This document shows, in pieces, positions 36,189-43,788 of a stretch of 64,000 bases of DNA. The notes beneath the pieces were generated by a model. The model saw nothing but the letters and a program-made list of their open reading frames with translations, had not been told where the DNA came from and did no database searches. Made by a program: the position numbers and the translations under genes. Every line of letters starts with the position of its first letter. Positions within the stretch are counted from its first letter, which is position 1. This DNA comes from Methylomagnum ishizawai (GTDB taxonomy: Bacteria > Pseudomonadota > Gammaproteobacteria > Methylococcales > Methylococcaceae). The stretch lies in contig NZ_AP019783.1 of the NCBI RefSeq assembly GCF_019670005.1, positions 3,374,150 to 3,438,149 of the forward strand, in the 5' to 3' direction.

Positions 36189-37379
36189 CTCCCTTCCCGC
36201 CCTAAGACCACCCACTTTTTGGCAGGCGGTAGATATGGCTGAGAATGTTCTTGACCTGCTGGGGTGTTTGGGGAGGGGCCTGGGCCAAGTGCCGATGGAC
36301 GCGCTCGGCCCGCTGCTGGACCGTCATGGCATGGGGCAGGTGGTAGAGGGAGTTCTTCCTGACGAGGCGGATGAGGTATTCGGCCGGGTTGAACTTGGGG
36401 GAGTGGGCCGGGGTGTGGAGGAAGTGCACGGCGATGCCCTGGGCCAGGGGGATTTCCGCCAGCAACTCGGCCAGAGCGGCCTTCATGGAGTCGTTGTGGA
36501 TGGAGCAGTTGTCGAGGATGCACAGGATCTGGCGGAAGCCCAGGCTGGCGTAGCGCAGGACGATCAGGGCGATGACGTAAACGGCGTTCGGGGTTTTGGC
36601 CTGGGGTTGGAAGTCCACGGTGGTCTGGCCGCTGCCCAGGTCCAGGGCCAGGAAGCCGTTCAGCTTCTCCCGCCGCTTCTCGTTGCTCGGCGGCGCCGGG
36701 GCGGTGTTCTTCTCCGCCCAGGCGTAGTGGGTGCAGGTCGTGGACAGCAGCGCGAACTCGTCGAGGGCTACGAGGGCGGTGCCGGGGTCGGCCTCGGCGG
36801 TTTTTTTTCGAGCGCCTCCACGAAGCCGGCCCGCTCGGCGGGCTGGGCGGGGCCGTAGTCGCGGTGGGCGCGCTGGTGGGAGAGGCCCAGTTCGTCGAAG
36901 ATTTCGTAAAGCCGGTTGGCGCTCAGCGGCAGGCCCCACTTCTTAACGAGCAAACCCTGGACGTGGGCCGCCGTCCATTGGTAACTGTCGATGCCATAGT
37001 CCGCCGGCGTCTTGTGGAGCAGGATGTAGCGCAGGACCTTGCGCCGCTGCGGGTTCAGGGCTTGCGGGCGGGGCCGCCTTTGCGGGGCCAGCAGGGCGTC
37101 GAAGCCACCATCCAGGTAGCTGTCCAGCCACTTCTCCAGCGTCTTGCGCTGGACTCCCTGGCTGCGGCAGACCCCGGCCATGCTCTCGCCGTCCCACAGG
37201 GCCTTCAAGGCCAGCAGCCTACGCCGTCGGCTTTGCTGCTGGTGGCGGTAGAACAGCGCCTGCCACCGTTCACGGTCCTGCGGGGCCAGCCGTTGGATGC
37301 GGATACAGCGGTTCATCGTGCCTTTCCCAGTCCAGTTCGATTGCCTATAAGCTTAGTCGTTCTTTAGACGGGAAGGGAG
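36189..37379 (-). mobile_element. IS630-type element, copy 1
   Basis: 1191 bp with ends CTCCCTTCCCG(C/T)C, flanked by TA at 36187-36188 and 37380-37381. A copy of the same length in opposite orientation is at 39270-40460. Confidence 0.88.
36202..37316 (-). CDS. IS630-type transposase, two frames joined by frameshift
   Basis: The first frame (37316 to 36768, 182 aa) gives helix-turn-helix domains (MAGVCRSQGVQRKTLEKWL) and a winged segment. The second frame (to 36202) gives the DDE catalytic core: ALVALDEFALL, ILDNCSIHND and PKFNPAEYLIRLVRK. They meet at a run of eight A, a classic slippery site, and the fused reading is FVEALEKKTAEADPG. The same A8 run is kept in copy 2, so programmed frameshifting is likely rather than decay. 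It differs from copy 2 at several residues (e.g. SYLDGG against SYLHGG). Confidence 0.87.
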
Positions 37380-37397
37380 TAGACATTATTAAAAACC
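37380..37397. repeat. 18-bp direct repeat, copy 1 (copy 2 at 39243-39260)
   Basis: TAGACATTATTAAAAACC lies immediately inside IS630 copy 1 and recurs 9 bp outside the start of IS630 copy 2, bracketing the IS3-like element. Its origin is unclear. Confidence 0.7.
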
Positions 37398-37551
37398 CAA
37401 TTGTTACGTAGATTCACAAACTCATGCTGAAATCCGGCATGGCAAACGTCTCAACCATCATCAGATGGCCTATCTGTGAATCCCCCCGGCGTCAGAATAG
37501 TTGTCGCCTCTAATTTTCCGAATGAAAGAGGAAAGAAGAGGACAATTGCCC

Positions 37552-38049
37552 ATGATTACGACGTATTCCGCAGAGTTCAAAGAGCAAGCGCTTCGGAAGG
37601 TGTTTGCGCGTGGCCGCCGGTCGATAAAAGAGGTGGCCGAGGAACTGAACATGAACCACTTGACCTTGAAGGGCTGGATGAAAAAGAAATTACCCGAGGC
37701 GGTACGCGGCGCGGTGAAGCGGGAGAGGCGTCCCGGGGACTGGCGCCCGGAGGAACGGTTGGCGGCGTTGCAGGAGAGCCATGGCTTGGAAGGGGAAGCC
37801 CTGAACGCCTGGTGCCGGGAGCGCGGCCTGTTCGCCCACCAGCTGGACGGTTGGAAGCGGGACTTTTGCCGGGATCCAGGGGGCACGGGAGAGGCATCGA
37901 CGAACGCCCGGGAACTGCGGGTCCTCAAGGAGCGCAACCAGAGCCTCGAACGGGAATTGGCGCGTAAGGACAAGGCGCTGGCGGAGGCGGCGGCGTTGCT
38001 GGTCCTTCAAAAAAAGTACCGGGCGCTCTTGGGGGGAGGGGAAGAATGA
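37552..38049 (+). CDS. IS3-like transposase OrfA
   Basis: A 165-residue protein. The N-terminal homeodomain-like helix-turn-helix (YSAEFKEQALRKVFARGRRSIKEVAEELNM) should bind the element ends. A second helix-turn-helix-like section and a C-terminal leucine-rich coiled coil (LRVLKERNQSLERELARKDK) that mediates oligomerisation follow. I start at 37552, in front of the homeodomain, rather than at 37501. The stop overlaps OrfB by ATGA, so translation is coupled. Confidence 0.85.
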   Translation: MITTYSAEFKEQALRKVFARGRRSIKEVAEELNMNHLTLKGWMKKKLPEAVRGAVKRERRPGDWRPEERLAALQESHGLEGEALNAWCRERGLFAHQLDGWKRDFCRDPGGTGEASTNARELRVLKERNQSLERELARKDKALAEAAALLVLQKKYRALLGGGEE

Positions 38050-39128
38050 CCCCGCCGCAAGAGCGCGAAACCGTGACCGCCCTGATCGACGAGGCCACCG
38101 CCGCCGGCGCGCGCCTGGAGCGGGCCTGCGGGGTGCTGGGGTTGTCCGCCCGCACCGTCCAGCGCTGGCGATCCGGGGACGGCGTCCAGGCCGACCGGCG
38201 GCCCGCGCGGGTGTACGTTCCACCCCACAAGCTGAGCGAGGCCGAGCGGGCCAAGGTGCTGGCGGTGGCCAACTCCCCCGAGTTCGGCCATTTGCCGCCG
38301 TGCCAGATCGTGCCCCGGCTGGCGGACCGGGGGGAATACCTGGCCTCGGAATCGACCTTCCACCGCATCCTCAAGGCCGAAAACCAGTTGGCGCACCGCC
38401 GGGCCGAACGGCCGGGACAGCCGCGCGGCAAGCCCAGGGCCCTGTGCGCCACGGCTCCCAATCAAGTCTACTGCTGGGACATCACCTATTTGCCCGCCGC
38501 GATCCGGGGCCAGTTCTTCTACCTCTATCTGTTCCTCGACCTGTTCAGCCGCAAGGTCGTGGGCTGGCAGGTCTACGGCGAGGAAAGCAGCGCCCTGGCC
38601 GGCGAACTCCTGCGCGACGTATGTCGGCGCGAGGGCGTGGCCCCGGGCCAGGTCGTCCTACATTCGGACAACGGCGGGCCCATGAAAGGCTCGACCATGC
38701 TCGCGACCTTGCAATCCCTCGGCGTCGCGGCGTCCTTCAGCCGGCCCGCCGTCAGCAACGACAACCCCTATGCCGAGGCGGTGTTCAAGACCCTGAAATA
38801 CCGGCCCGACCATCCGGTCCGGCCGTTCGACGACCTGGCGGCGGCGCGCCGTTGGGCCGAAGGCCTGGTCCGGTGGTACAACCACGAGCACCGCCACGGC
38901 GCGATCCGCTTCGTCACCCCCGCCGAGCGGCATGCCGGCCAGGACGCCGACCTCCTGAAGCGGCGCCGAGCCGTCTATGAGGCCGCCCGCGCACGGCATC
39001 CGCAACGATGGACCGGTGGCCTCCGCAATTGGCGGCCGATCCCGGCCGTACACCTGAACCCGGAACGATCAGCCGCGCCAGCCAAGACCCAATCCGAGGT
39101 TCACGCCACGCCTCCAAAAGCGGCCTGA
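38046..39128 (+). CDS. IS3-like transposase OrfB (rve integrase core)
   Basis: A 360-residue protein. The N-terminal helix-turn-helix (LGLSARTVQRWR) is followed by the rve DDE core: Asp in VYCWDITYLPA, Asp in VLHSDNGGPMKG and Glu in NDNPYAEAVFKTLKYR, then RWYNHEHRHGAIRFVTPAERH. The core is complete. Whether OrfA and OrfB act separately or as a frameshift fusion cannot be told. The element sits between inverted IS630 copies. Confidence 0.9.
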   Translation: MTPPQERETVTALIDEATAAGARLERACGVLGLSARTVQRWRSGDGVQADRRPARVYVPPHKLSEAERAKVLAVANSPEFGHLPPCQIVPRLADRGEYLASESTFHRILKAENQLAHRRAERPGQPRGKPRALCATAPNQVYCWDITYLPAAIRGQFFYLYLFLDLFSRKVVGWQVYGEESSALAGELLRDVCRREGVAPGQVVLHSDNGGPMKGSTMLATLQSLGVAASFSRPAVSNDNPYAEAVFKTLKYRPDHPVRPFDDLAAARRWAEGLVRWYNHEHRHGAIRFVTPAERHAGQDADLLKRRRAVYEAARARHPQRWTGGLRNWRPIPAVHLNPERSAAPAKTQSEVHATPPKAA

Positions 39129-39269
39129 ACCCACAACGGCGAGGCGACAACTACATTGAAATCTTCCGAATCAGGATGTGAACCCATAGATTCTGGTTAT
39201 CTATGGTCGAATAATGACCGGACTAAAGGTCGATATGACTATTAGACATTATTAAAAACCACTAACTTA

Positions 39270-40460
39270 CTCCCTTCCCGTCTAAAGAACGACTAAGCTT
39301 ATAGGCAATCGAACTGGACTGGGAAAGGCACGATGAACCGCTGTATCCGCATCCAACGGCTGGCCCCGCAGGACCGTGAACGGTGGCAGGCGCTGTTCTA
39401 CCGCCACCAGCAGCAAAGCCGACGGCGTAGGCTGCTGGCCTTGAAGGCCCTGTGGGACGGCGAGAGCATGGCCGGGGTCTGCCGCAGCCAGGGAGTCCAG
39501 CGCAAGACGCTGGAGAAGTGGCTGGACAGCTACCTGCATGGTGGCTTCGACGCCCTGCTGGCCCCGCAAAGGCGGCCCCGCCCGCAAGCCCTGAACCCGC
39601 AGCGGCGCAAGGTCCTGCGCTACATCCTGCTCCACAAGACGCCGGCGGACTATGGCATCGACAGTTACCAATGGACGGCGGCCCACGTCCAGGGTTTGCT
39701 CGTTAAGAAGTGGGGCCTGCCGCTGAGCGCCAACCGGCTTTACGAAATCTTCGACGAACTGGGCCTCTCCCACCAGCGCGCCCACCGCGACTACGGCCCC
39801 GCCCAGCCCGCCGAGCGGGCCGGCTTCGTGGAGGCGCTCGAAAAAAAACCGCCGAGGCCGACCCCGGCACCGCCCTCGTAGCCCTCGACGAGTTCGCGCT
39901 GCTGTCCACGACCTGCACCCACTACGCCTGGGCGGAGAAGAACACCGCCCCGGCGCCGCCGAGCAACGAGAAGCGGCGGGAGAAACTGAACGGCTTCCTG
40001 GCCCTGGACCTGAACAGCGGCCAGACCACCGTGGACTTCCAACCCCAGGCCAAAACCCCGAACGCCGTTTACGTCATCGCCCTGATCGTCCTGCGCTACG
40101 CCAGCCTGGGCTACCAAAGGATTCTGTTCATCCTCGACAACTGCTCCATCCACAACGACTCCATGAAGGCCGCTCTGGCCGAGTTGCTGGCGGAAATCCC
40201 CCTGGCCCAGGGCATCGCCGTGGACTTCCTCCACACCCCGGCCCACTCCCCCAAGTTCAACCCGGCCGAATACCTCATCCGCCTCGTCAGGAAGAACTCC
40301 CTCTACCACCTGCCCCATGCCATGACGGTCCAGCAGCGGGCCGAGCGCGTCCATCGGCACTTGGCCCAGGCCCCTCCCCAAACACCCCAGCAGGTCAAGA
40401 ACATTCTCAGCCATATCTACCGCCTGCCAAAAAGTGGGGGGTCTTAGGGCGGGAAGGGAG
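39270..40460 (+). mobile_element. IS630-type element, copy 2
   Basis: 1191 bp with ends CTCCCTTCCCG, flanked by TA at 39268-39269 and 40461-40462. It is inverted relative to copy 1. Confidence 0.88.
39333..40447 (+). CDS. IS630-type transposase, two frames joined by frameshift
   Basis: The architecture is as in copy 1. A helix-turn-helix frame (39333-39881) and a DDE frame ending at 40447 meet at an A8 run at 39841-39848. Catalytic segments read ALVALDEFALL, FILDNCSIHND and KFNPAEYLIRLV. Differences from copy 1 (YQRILFILDN against FRQILCILDN; AVDFLH against AVHFLH) show that the copies have diverged or arrived separately. Confidence 0.87.
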
Positions 40461-40546
40461 TAGCTGTTAACAACTCCATATCGACAGCATCGAGGGTGAT
40501 ACCCATCGCCCTCTCGCGGCTTTCGTCGATTCCGGAGGCCATGTTT

Positions 40547-40753
40547 TTATGCCGACAGCGCGTCGTCTAGGATTTTGTCCACAGTGGACATGGTGCCGGT
40601 GAGCGCCTTCCTTATCAGCGCCCTGGCGACCACGTTCCGGGGTATCCCCTTCTTTTTGGCGATGCCGTTGATAATCAGCCAATCCGCTTCCTGGACTTTC
40701 ACGAACAGTTCGTATTGGTGCTTTTCCGGGTCTGGTATGGGGGGTCTGGACAT
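40547..40753 (-). CDS. Small protein of unknown function, 68 aa
   Basis: The sequence MSRPPIPDPEKHQYELF is followed by a helical stretch (EADWLIINGIAKKKGIPRNVVARALIRKALTG) that resembles ribbon-helix-helix or antitoxin-like folds. The stop is 87 bp from the IS630 copy 2 edge and the start is 47 bp from another IS. Its original neighbours have been lost to insertions. I do not recognise a family. Confidence 0.55.
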   Translation of the reverse strand: MSRPPIPDPEKHQYELFVKVQEADWLIINGIAKKKGIPRNVVARALIRKALTGTMSTVDKILDDALSA

Positions 40754-40799
40754 AACCGATCCTTACATGGATGAGAAAAGGATTGGGGGGCGGCTACGG

Positions 40800-42113
40800 C
40801 CTTACAGGTGTAGGTTTATTCATACCGCCCCCGTGAGGATCGCCACGGTTGCCCCTGGGGTTGGGATTGGCACCGATGGCCAGGGTTCTGGGTGGGCCTT
40901 CCCCACCGGCAAGGCGCGGCGCTCGAAGAGGGCGGCCAGGATCAGGGAACGGCCATGGCGGAAAATCCCCACCAGCCGCCAGCGGTGGGCCTGTTGGCGG
41001 GGAGAGCCCGGAATGGCCGGGAAGGTGGCGGCGGCCATTCCGGCCTCGGCCTCCCCGCCCACCGAGAGCAGCCACCAGGTGGCGATGGCGATCGCCAACC
41101 AGAGGCGCTCCGCCCGCTCGGGATCGTCCATGCGGGTGTTCTGCCATTGCCAGCCGCCGCCCTTGATTTTCTTGAAGCTTTGCTCGATCCAACCGCGCAA
41201 TCCGTACCAGCAGGCGTTGGCGGCTTCCGGCGGCAGGTCCGTCAGGACGAGCCAGGGGTCCTTGTGGCCTTCCCCCCAATAGGCCAACAGGGTGCAGTCC
41301 AGGCGGGTCCGCTTGCCGCCGAACGCCGTCCCCCGGCCTTGCCAGCGGTCGCCCACCTTCGGCACCAGGCGGGTGAACGGCCGCCAGTGCCGCCATCCCC
41401 GGGGGCGGAAGGTGCCGCCCGAGTTCACCCGCAGCATCGGGTGCCAGCCCAGCGCTTGGATCCCCTCGAACAGCCACTTGGCGTACAGCCCCCGGTCCGC
41501 CAGCACCAGGACGGTCCACGACGCGGGCGCGACGTCCTTAAAATGCCTCAGCAAGGCCAGCCATTCGGGCTTCCACGGATGCTTCCGTTCCGCCCTCAGC
41601 ACCTTCCAGGCCACCGGCACCGCGCAGCCCCGGTAAAGTACGCTGACCGCCAGGACCACGAACCGCTGCCCCAGGCTCGTCGCGTCCAAGGCGACCGCCA
41701 ACTGGTTTCCATCCCAGCCCTCCAAAACCCAGCCCAGCCAGGGGGCCCGGCACGCCTCCACGTCGAGTTCGCGGCGCTCCTTCCCGGCCTTGGCCTCCTT
41801 CCCACGGTAGACGTAGCGCAGGCGCTCCCGCACCGCGTCGCCCTTCTGCCCCAGCCGACACGACCACCAGTCGGTCAGCGCCGAAAGGCTGCAAGCGCCG
41901 ACCACGACCATGCCCAGGCTCCACAGGGCCAAGCCCATCACCATCGGCTTCGAAAGGCCGGGAAAGTGGATGGCGATCTCCCGGTTCCATTGGTACAGTT
42001 CTGGAGGGCGAGGCATGGCGGTTCCTCCGGTACAGGGTGTTTGTCGTTACTCACCAATGTACCTTAACCCTTTGTCTCGCCTCCGGTTTTTTCAAAAACC
42101 TACACTTGTAAGG
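40800..42113 (-). mobile_element. DDE insertion sequence with 9-bp target duplication
   Basis: 1314 bp. Inverted ends CCTTACA(G/A)GTGTAGGTTT match at 17 of 18 positions. The target duplication CGGCTACGG is at 40791-40799 and 42114-42122. Confidence 0.88.
40820..42016 (-). CDS. IS4/IS701-like DDE transposase
   Basis: A 398-residue protein. The N-terminal helical part begins REIAIHFPGLSKPM. Catalytic candidates are VALDATSLGQ (Asp), VLVLADRGLYAKWL (Asp) and RGWIEQSFKKIKGGGWQWQ (Glu), the pattern of IS4-superfamily enzymes. The frame is intact. It is unrelated in detail to the IS4-like protein at 34670, so a second family member is present. The exact family is uncertain. Confidence 0.85.
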   Translation of the reverse strand: MPRPPELYQWNREIAIHFPGLSKPMVMGLALWSLGMVVVGACSLSALTDWWSCRLGQKGDAVRERLRYVYRGKEAKAGKERRELDVEACRAPWLGWVLEGWDGNQLAVALDATSLGQRFVVLAVSVLYRGCAVPVAWKVLRAERKHPWKPEWLALLRHFKDVAPASWTVLVLADRGLYAKWLFEGIQALGWHPMLRVNSGGTFRPRGWRHWRPFTRLVPKVGDRWQGRGTAFGGKRTRLDCTLLAYWGEGHKDPWLVLTDLPPEAANACWYGLRGWIEQSFKKIKGGGWQWQNTRMDDPERAERLWLAIAIATWWLLSVGGEAEAGMAAATFPAIPGSPRQQAHRWRLVGIFRHGRSLILAALFERRALPVGKAHPEPWPSVPIPTPGATVAILTGAV

Positions 42114-42130
42114 CGGCTACGGCACCGCTC

Positions 42131-42215
42131 CCCGGCCACAAGGAAACGTCCTCCGGCCCGCTTGCCCACGACGGCAAAAACCGTGGGCCGATGGGCGCTT
42201 CCTTGTGGTGCCGGG
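42131..42215. repeat. Large nested hairpin
   Basis: Outer arms CCCGGC and CACAAGGAA pair with TTCCTTGTG and GCCGGG, with a 2-nt bulge. Inside, GCCCACG pairs with CGTGGGC around an A-rich loop. It lies between an IS end and a small gene and has no U-tract. It could be a structured RNA, a protein-binding site or a decayed end. Confidence 0.5.
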
Positions 42216-42243
42216 ATCGACCGCCCGGCGCGGCGTCGGGGAA

Positions 42244-42441
42244 CTAGGCCGGGTCGTGGATTTGCCCAACCGGCTTCGCGACTTCCTTCACGCTGATTTC
42301 GCGCCCGTCATAGACGTGGCGTTGGGCGCTTTCCCCGTCCCGGAGCGCGAACGCCTCGACGGTCTGGCCGTTTTCGGTGATCGACACGGAAACCTCCTTG
42401 TCGGGCGGGTGATGGGCTTCGATGCTTACGGTGGTCGTCAT
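42244..42441 (-). CDS. Small hypothetical protein downstream of Cro-like gene
   Basis: A 65-residue, mostly beta, acidic protein (VSVSITENGQTVEAFALRDGESAQ, then YDGREISVKEV). A good ribosome site (CCCAGGAGCAATCC) precedes the ATG. It follows the YdaS/Cro-like gene by 54 bp in the same direction, so it belongs to the lytic-side transcript of the switch. Function unknown. Confidence 0.65.
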   Translation of the reverse strand: MTTTVSIEAHHPPDKEVSVSITENGQTVEAFALRDGESAQRHVYDGREISVKEVAKPVGQIHDPA

Positions 42442-42495
42442 GGATTGCTCCTGGGTTGTGGTGGATGCCCGGAATACCGTCCGGGCGGGCGGTGT

Positions 42496-42777
42496 TCATG
42501 CGGCCCGCTCGATTACTTCACCGCTTCCTGCGGTCGGGGGTTTTGGCTGGAAGCCGGGTGGCGGGGGCCAAAGATCGGGGCGTAGCTCATAACGGGTGAC
42601 AACGCCTTTGGTGGCTTCCTCAATCTGGACGGCACGCTCGGCTGAAATTGCCCTTGTGCCATTCGCCAAATGCCGAACCATTGGCTCCGACAGTCCAATG
42701 GCTTCCGCCAAGTTTCTTCGGAAACTTCCGCGTTGCCTTCTAGGTAGGCTTTTTATGTATGCGTTGAGCGTGTTCAT
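42496..42777 (-). CDS. YdaS/Cro-like phage regulator
   Basis: A 93-residue protein. It has the helix-turn-helix LAEAIGLSEPMVRHLANGTRAISAERAVQIEEAT followed by TRYELRPDLWPPPPG, the standard ending of YdaS/Cro-type regulators. The start at 42777 comes 6 bp after a -10 element, so the mRNA probably begins at the ATG. It is divergent from the CI-like repressor, the usual lytic/lysogenic pair. It should bind the palindromic sites between the two genes. Confidence 0.87.
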   Translation of the reverse strand: MNTLNAYIKSLPRRQRGSFRRNLAEAIGLSEPMVRHLANGTRAISAERAVQIEEATKGVVTRYELRPDLWPPPPGFQPKPPTAGSGEVIERAA

Positions 42778-42783
42778 GGGCTG

Positions 42784-42812
42784 AAGATACAAAATGTATC
42801 TTTGCAAGTCAA
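42784..42812 (-). promoter_or_regulatory. Promoter of Cro-like gene
   Basis: On the minus strand: TTGACT, a 17-bp spacer and TATCTT, then CAGCCC and the ATG. Hexamers and spacer length equal those of the promoter at 49651-49679. Confidence 0.75.
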
Positions 42813-42859
42813 GAGGGATGACAAAATGTGTCGTTGCCCGACAAGATACTGCGCGTATC
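42786..42859. promoter_or_regulatory. Three operator sites of the CI/Cro switch
   Basis: Sites of the form GATAC-n5-GTATC: 42786-42800 (GATACAAAATGTATC, one off-centre mismatch), 42818-42832 (ATGACAAAATGTGTC, weaker) and 42845-42859 (GATACTGCGCGTATC). The first overlaps the cro -10 and the third overlaps the repressor -10. Confidence 0.75.
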
Positions 42860-42861
42860 AT
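42834..42861 (+). promoter_or_regulatory. Promoter of CI-like repressor, leaderless
   Basis: TTGCCC, a 16-bp spacer, TATCAT, then 6 bp to the ATG at 42868. No Shine-Dalgarno fits, so transcription likely starts at the ATG, as for lambda cI. Confidence 0.65.
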
Positions 42862-42867
42862 TTGCCC

Positions 42868-43290
42868 ATGAGCGAATGGTACGAACGAGCGAAAGCCAGA
42901 ATGGAAGAATTGGGGATTACCCAAGAAGACTTAGTGCCGCTGTTGGGCGTGAAAACGCGGGGGGCGGTGGGACATTACTTGACAGGCCGGCGCGATCCTT
43001 CCGTGGCGCAACTTAAGGCTCTCTCCAAAACACTCAAAATGTCCCTTGATATCCTCATGTTTGGGGATGAATCTGTTTATACCGTTCCCGCCGATGAACT
43101 AGCGCCCCCCCCCGCTGCCGATGAAGACAGGGAGCTAGTTCCACTCACCAGGGAAGAAAAAAAACACATCACCCTATATAGGCGTGCCGACCGAAAGACG
43201 AGGGACGCTGTTCAGAATGTTTATGAAGTTGCAAAACAAAGCGGACGGTTAAGCGGCCAACAAGATGGCATCAACCGGAAAGCAGGGTAG
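42868..43290 (+). CDS. CI-like phage repressor without protease domain
   Basis: A 140-residue protein. The Xre/Cro-type helix-turn-helix at residues 6-60 (MEELGITQEDLVPLLGVKTRGAVGHYLTGRRDPSVAQLKALSKTLKM) is followed by a linker and a helical C-terminus (LTREEKKHITLYRRADRKTRDAVQNVYEVA). It lacks the S24 autocleavage domain of LexA-like repressors, so induction may use another route. It is divergent from the Cro-like gene and probably also controls the operon at 49723, which carries the same operator sequences. Confidence 0.87.
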   Translation: MSEWYERAKARMEELGITQEDLVPLLGVKTRGAVGHYLTGRRDPSVAQLKALSKTLKMSLDILMFGDESVYTVPADELAPPPAADEDRELVPLTREEKKHITLYRRADRKTRDAVQNVYEVAKQSGRLSGQQDGINRKAG

Positions 43291-43788
43291 CCCAAACTAC
43301 ATTCTGCCAACCCCATCACGCTTTTTTCTGTGAACTATTTACATTGACAAACCGATAAAAGCGCTATTGTCAGCGTAATCCGTGACACCCTGTTCTCCAA
43401 AGGCTTCTCCCTTTCACAAGGGCGGGCCTTTTTCATTTGCGGGGGTTTTACCCTCTGGCTTACCCTCGTTTGGCCTGAAGGAGGGTGTTGGGCAGGAAAG
43501 TTAGTCGCTAAAGTTGCTCAAGGATTCTGCTGACTGGTGTTCGGCCATAGCCGTCACCGGCGCTTGCCCCCTAACCTTTCTTGGATAGCCGCTTTCTGGA
43601 TGGGCTTGCAATCAGCGATATCCGCCGAAAGCAGACATTGGGCGGCCCAAGAAGATTCCGGTCATGCGGACTTCAATAAGCTCGAAGGTTTGGAGGAGGC
43701 CCACTGCTTCCTTGGATTTTCCTGTGCGGCTCCAAACCGAACCATCCGTTCCCAGCCGGGTTCTCCGGCCCCCCCGGAGTCCATGCCA
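43291..43788. other. Gap between repressor and Kai/c-di-GMP operon
   Basis: Positions 43398-43434 form an imperfect hairpin followed by TTTTT, a plausible terminator for the repressor. The remaining 350 bp show no gene. Short frames are shadows. Confidence 0.5.

Larger units (their letters stand above)
37480..39175 (+). mobile_element. IS3-like element (ends approximate)
   Basis: Two overlapping genes lie between imperfect ends that share TAGTTGTCGCCTC in inverted orientation (near 37500 and 39145). The exact tips and target duplication could not be fixed; TGTGAA-containing sequence occurs at both sides. Confidence 0.65.
36189..40460. mobile_element. Candidate composite transposon IS630-IS3-like-IS630
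   Basis: Two inverted IS630-type copies flank an IS3-like element. Outer flanks read AACAGC-TA on the left and TA-GCTGTT on the right. Joined with one TA, they give a perfect palindrome centred on CTAG, the target known for IS630. This suggests the whole unit jumped once into the rhs tip region. Confidence 0.6.
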
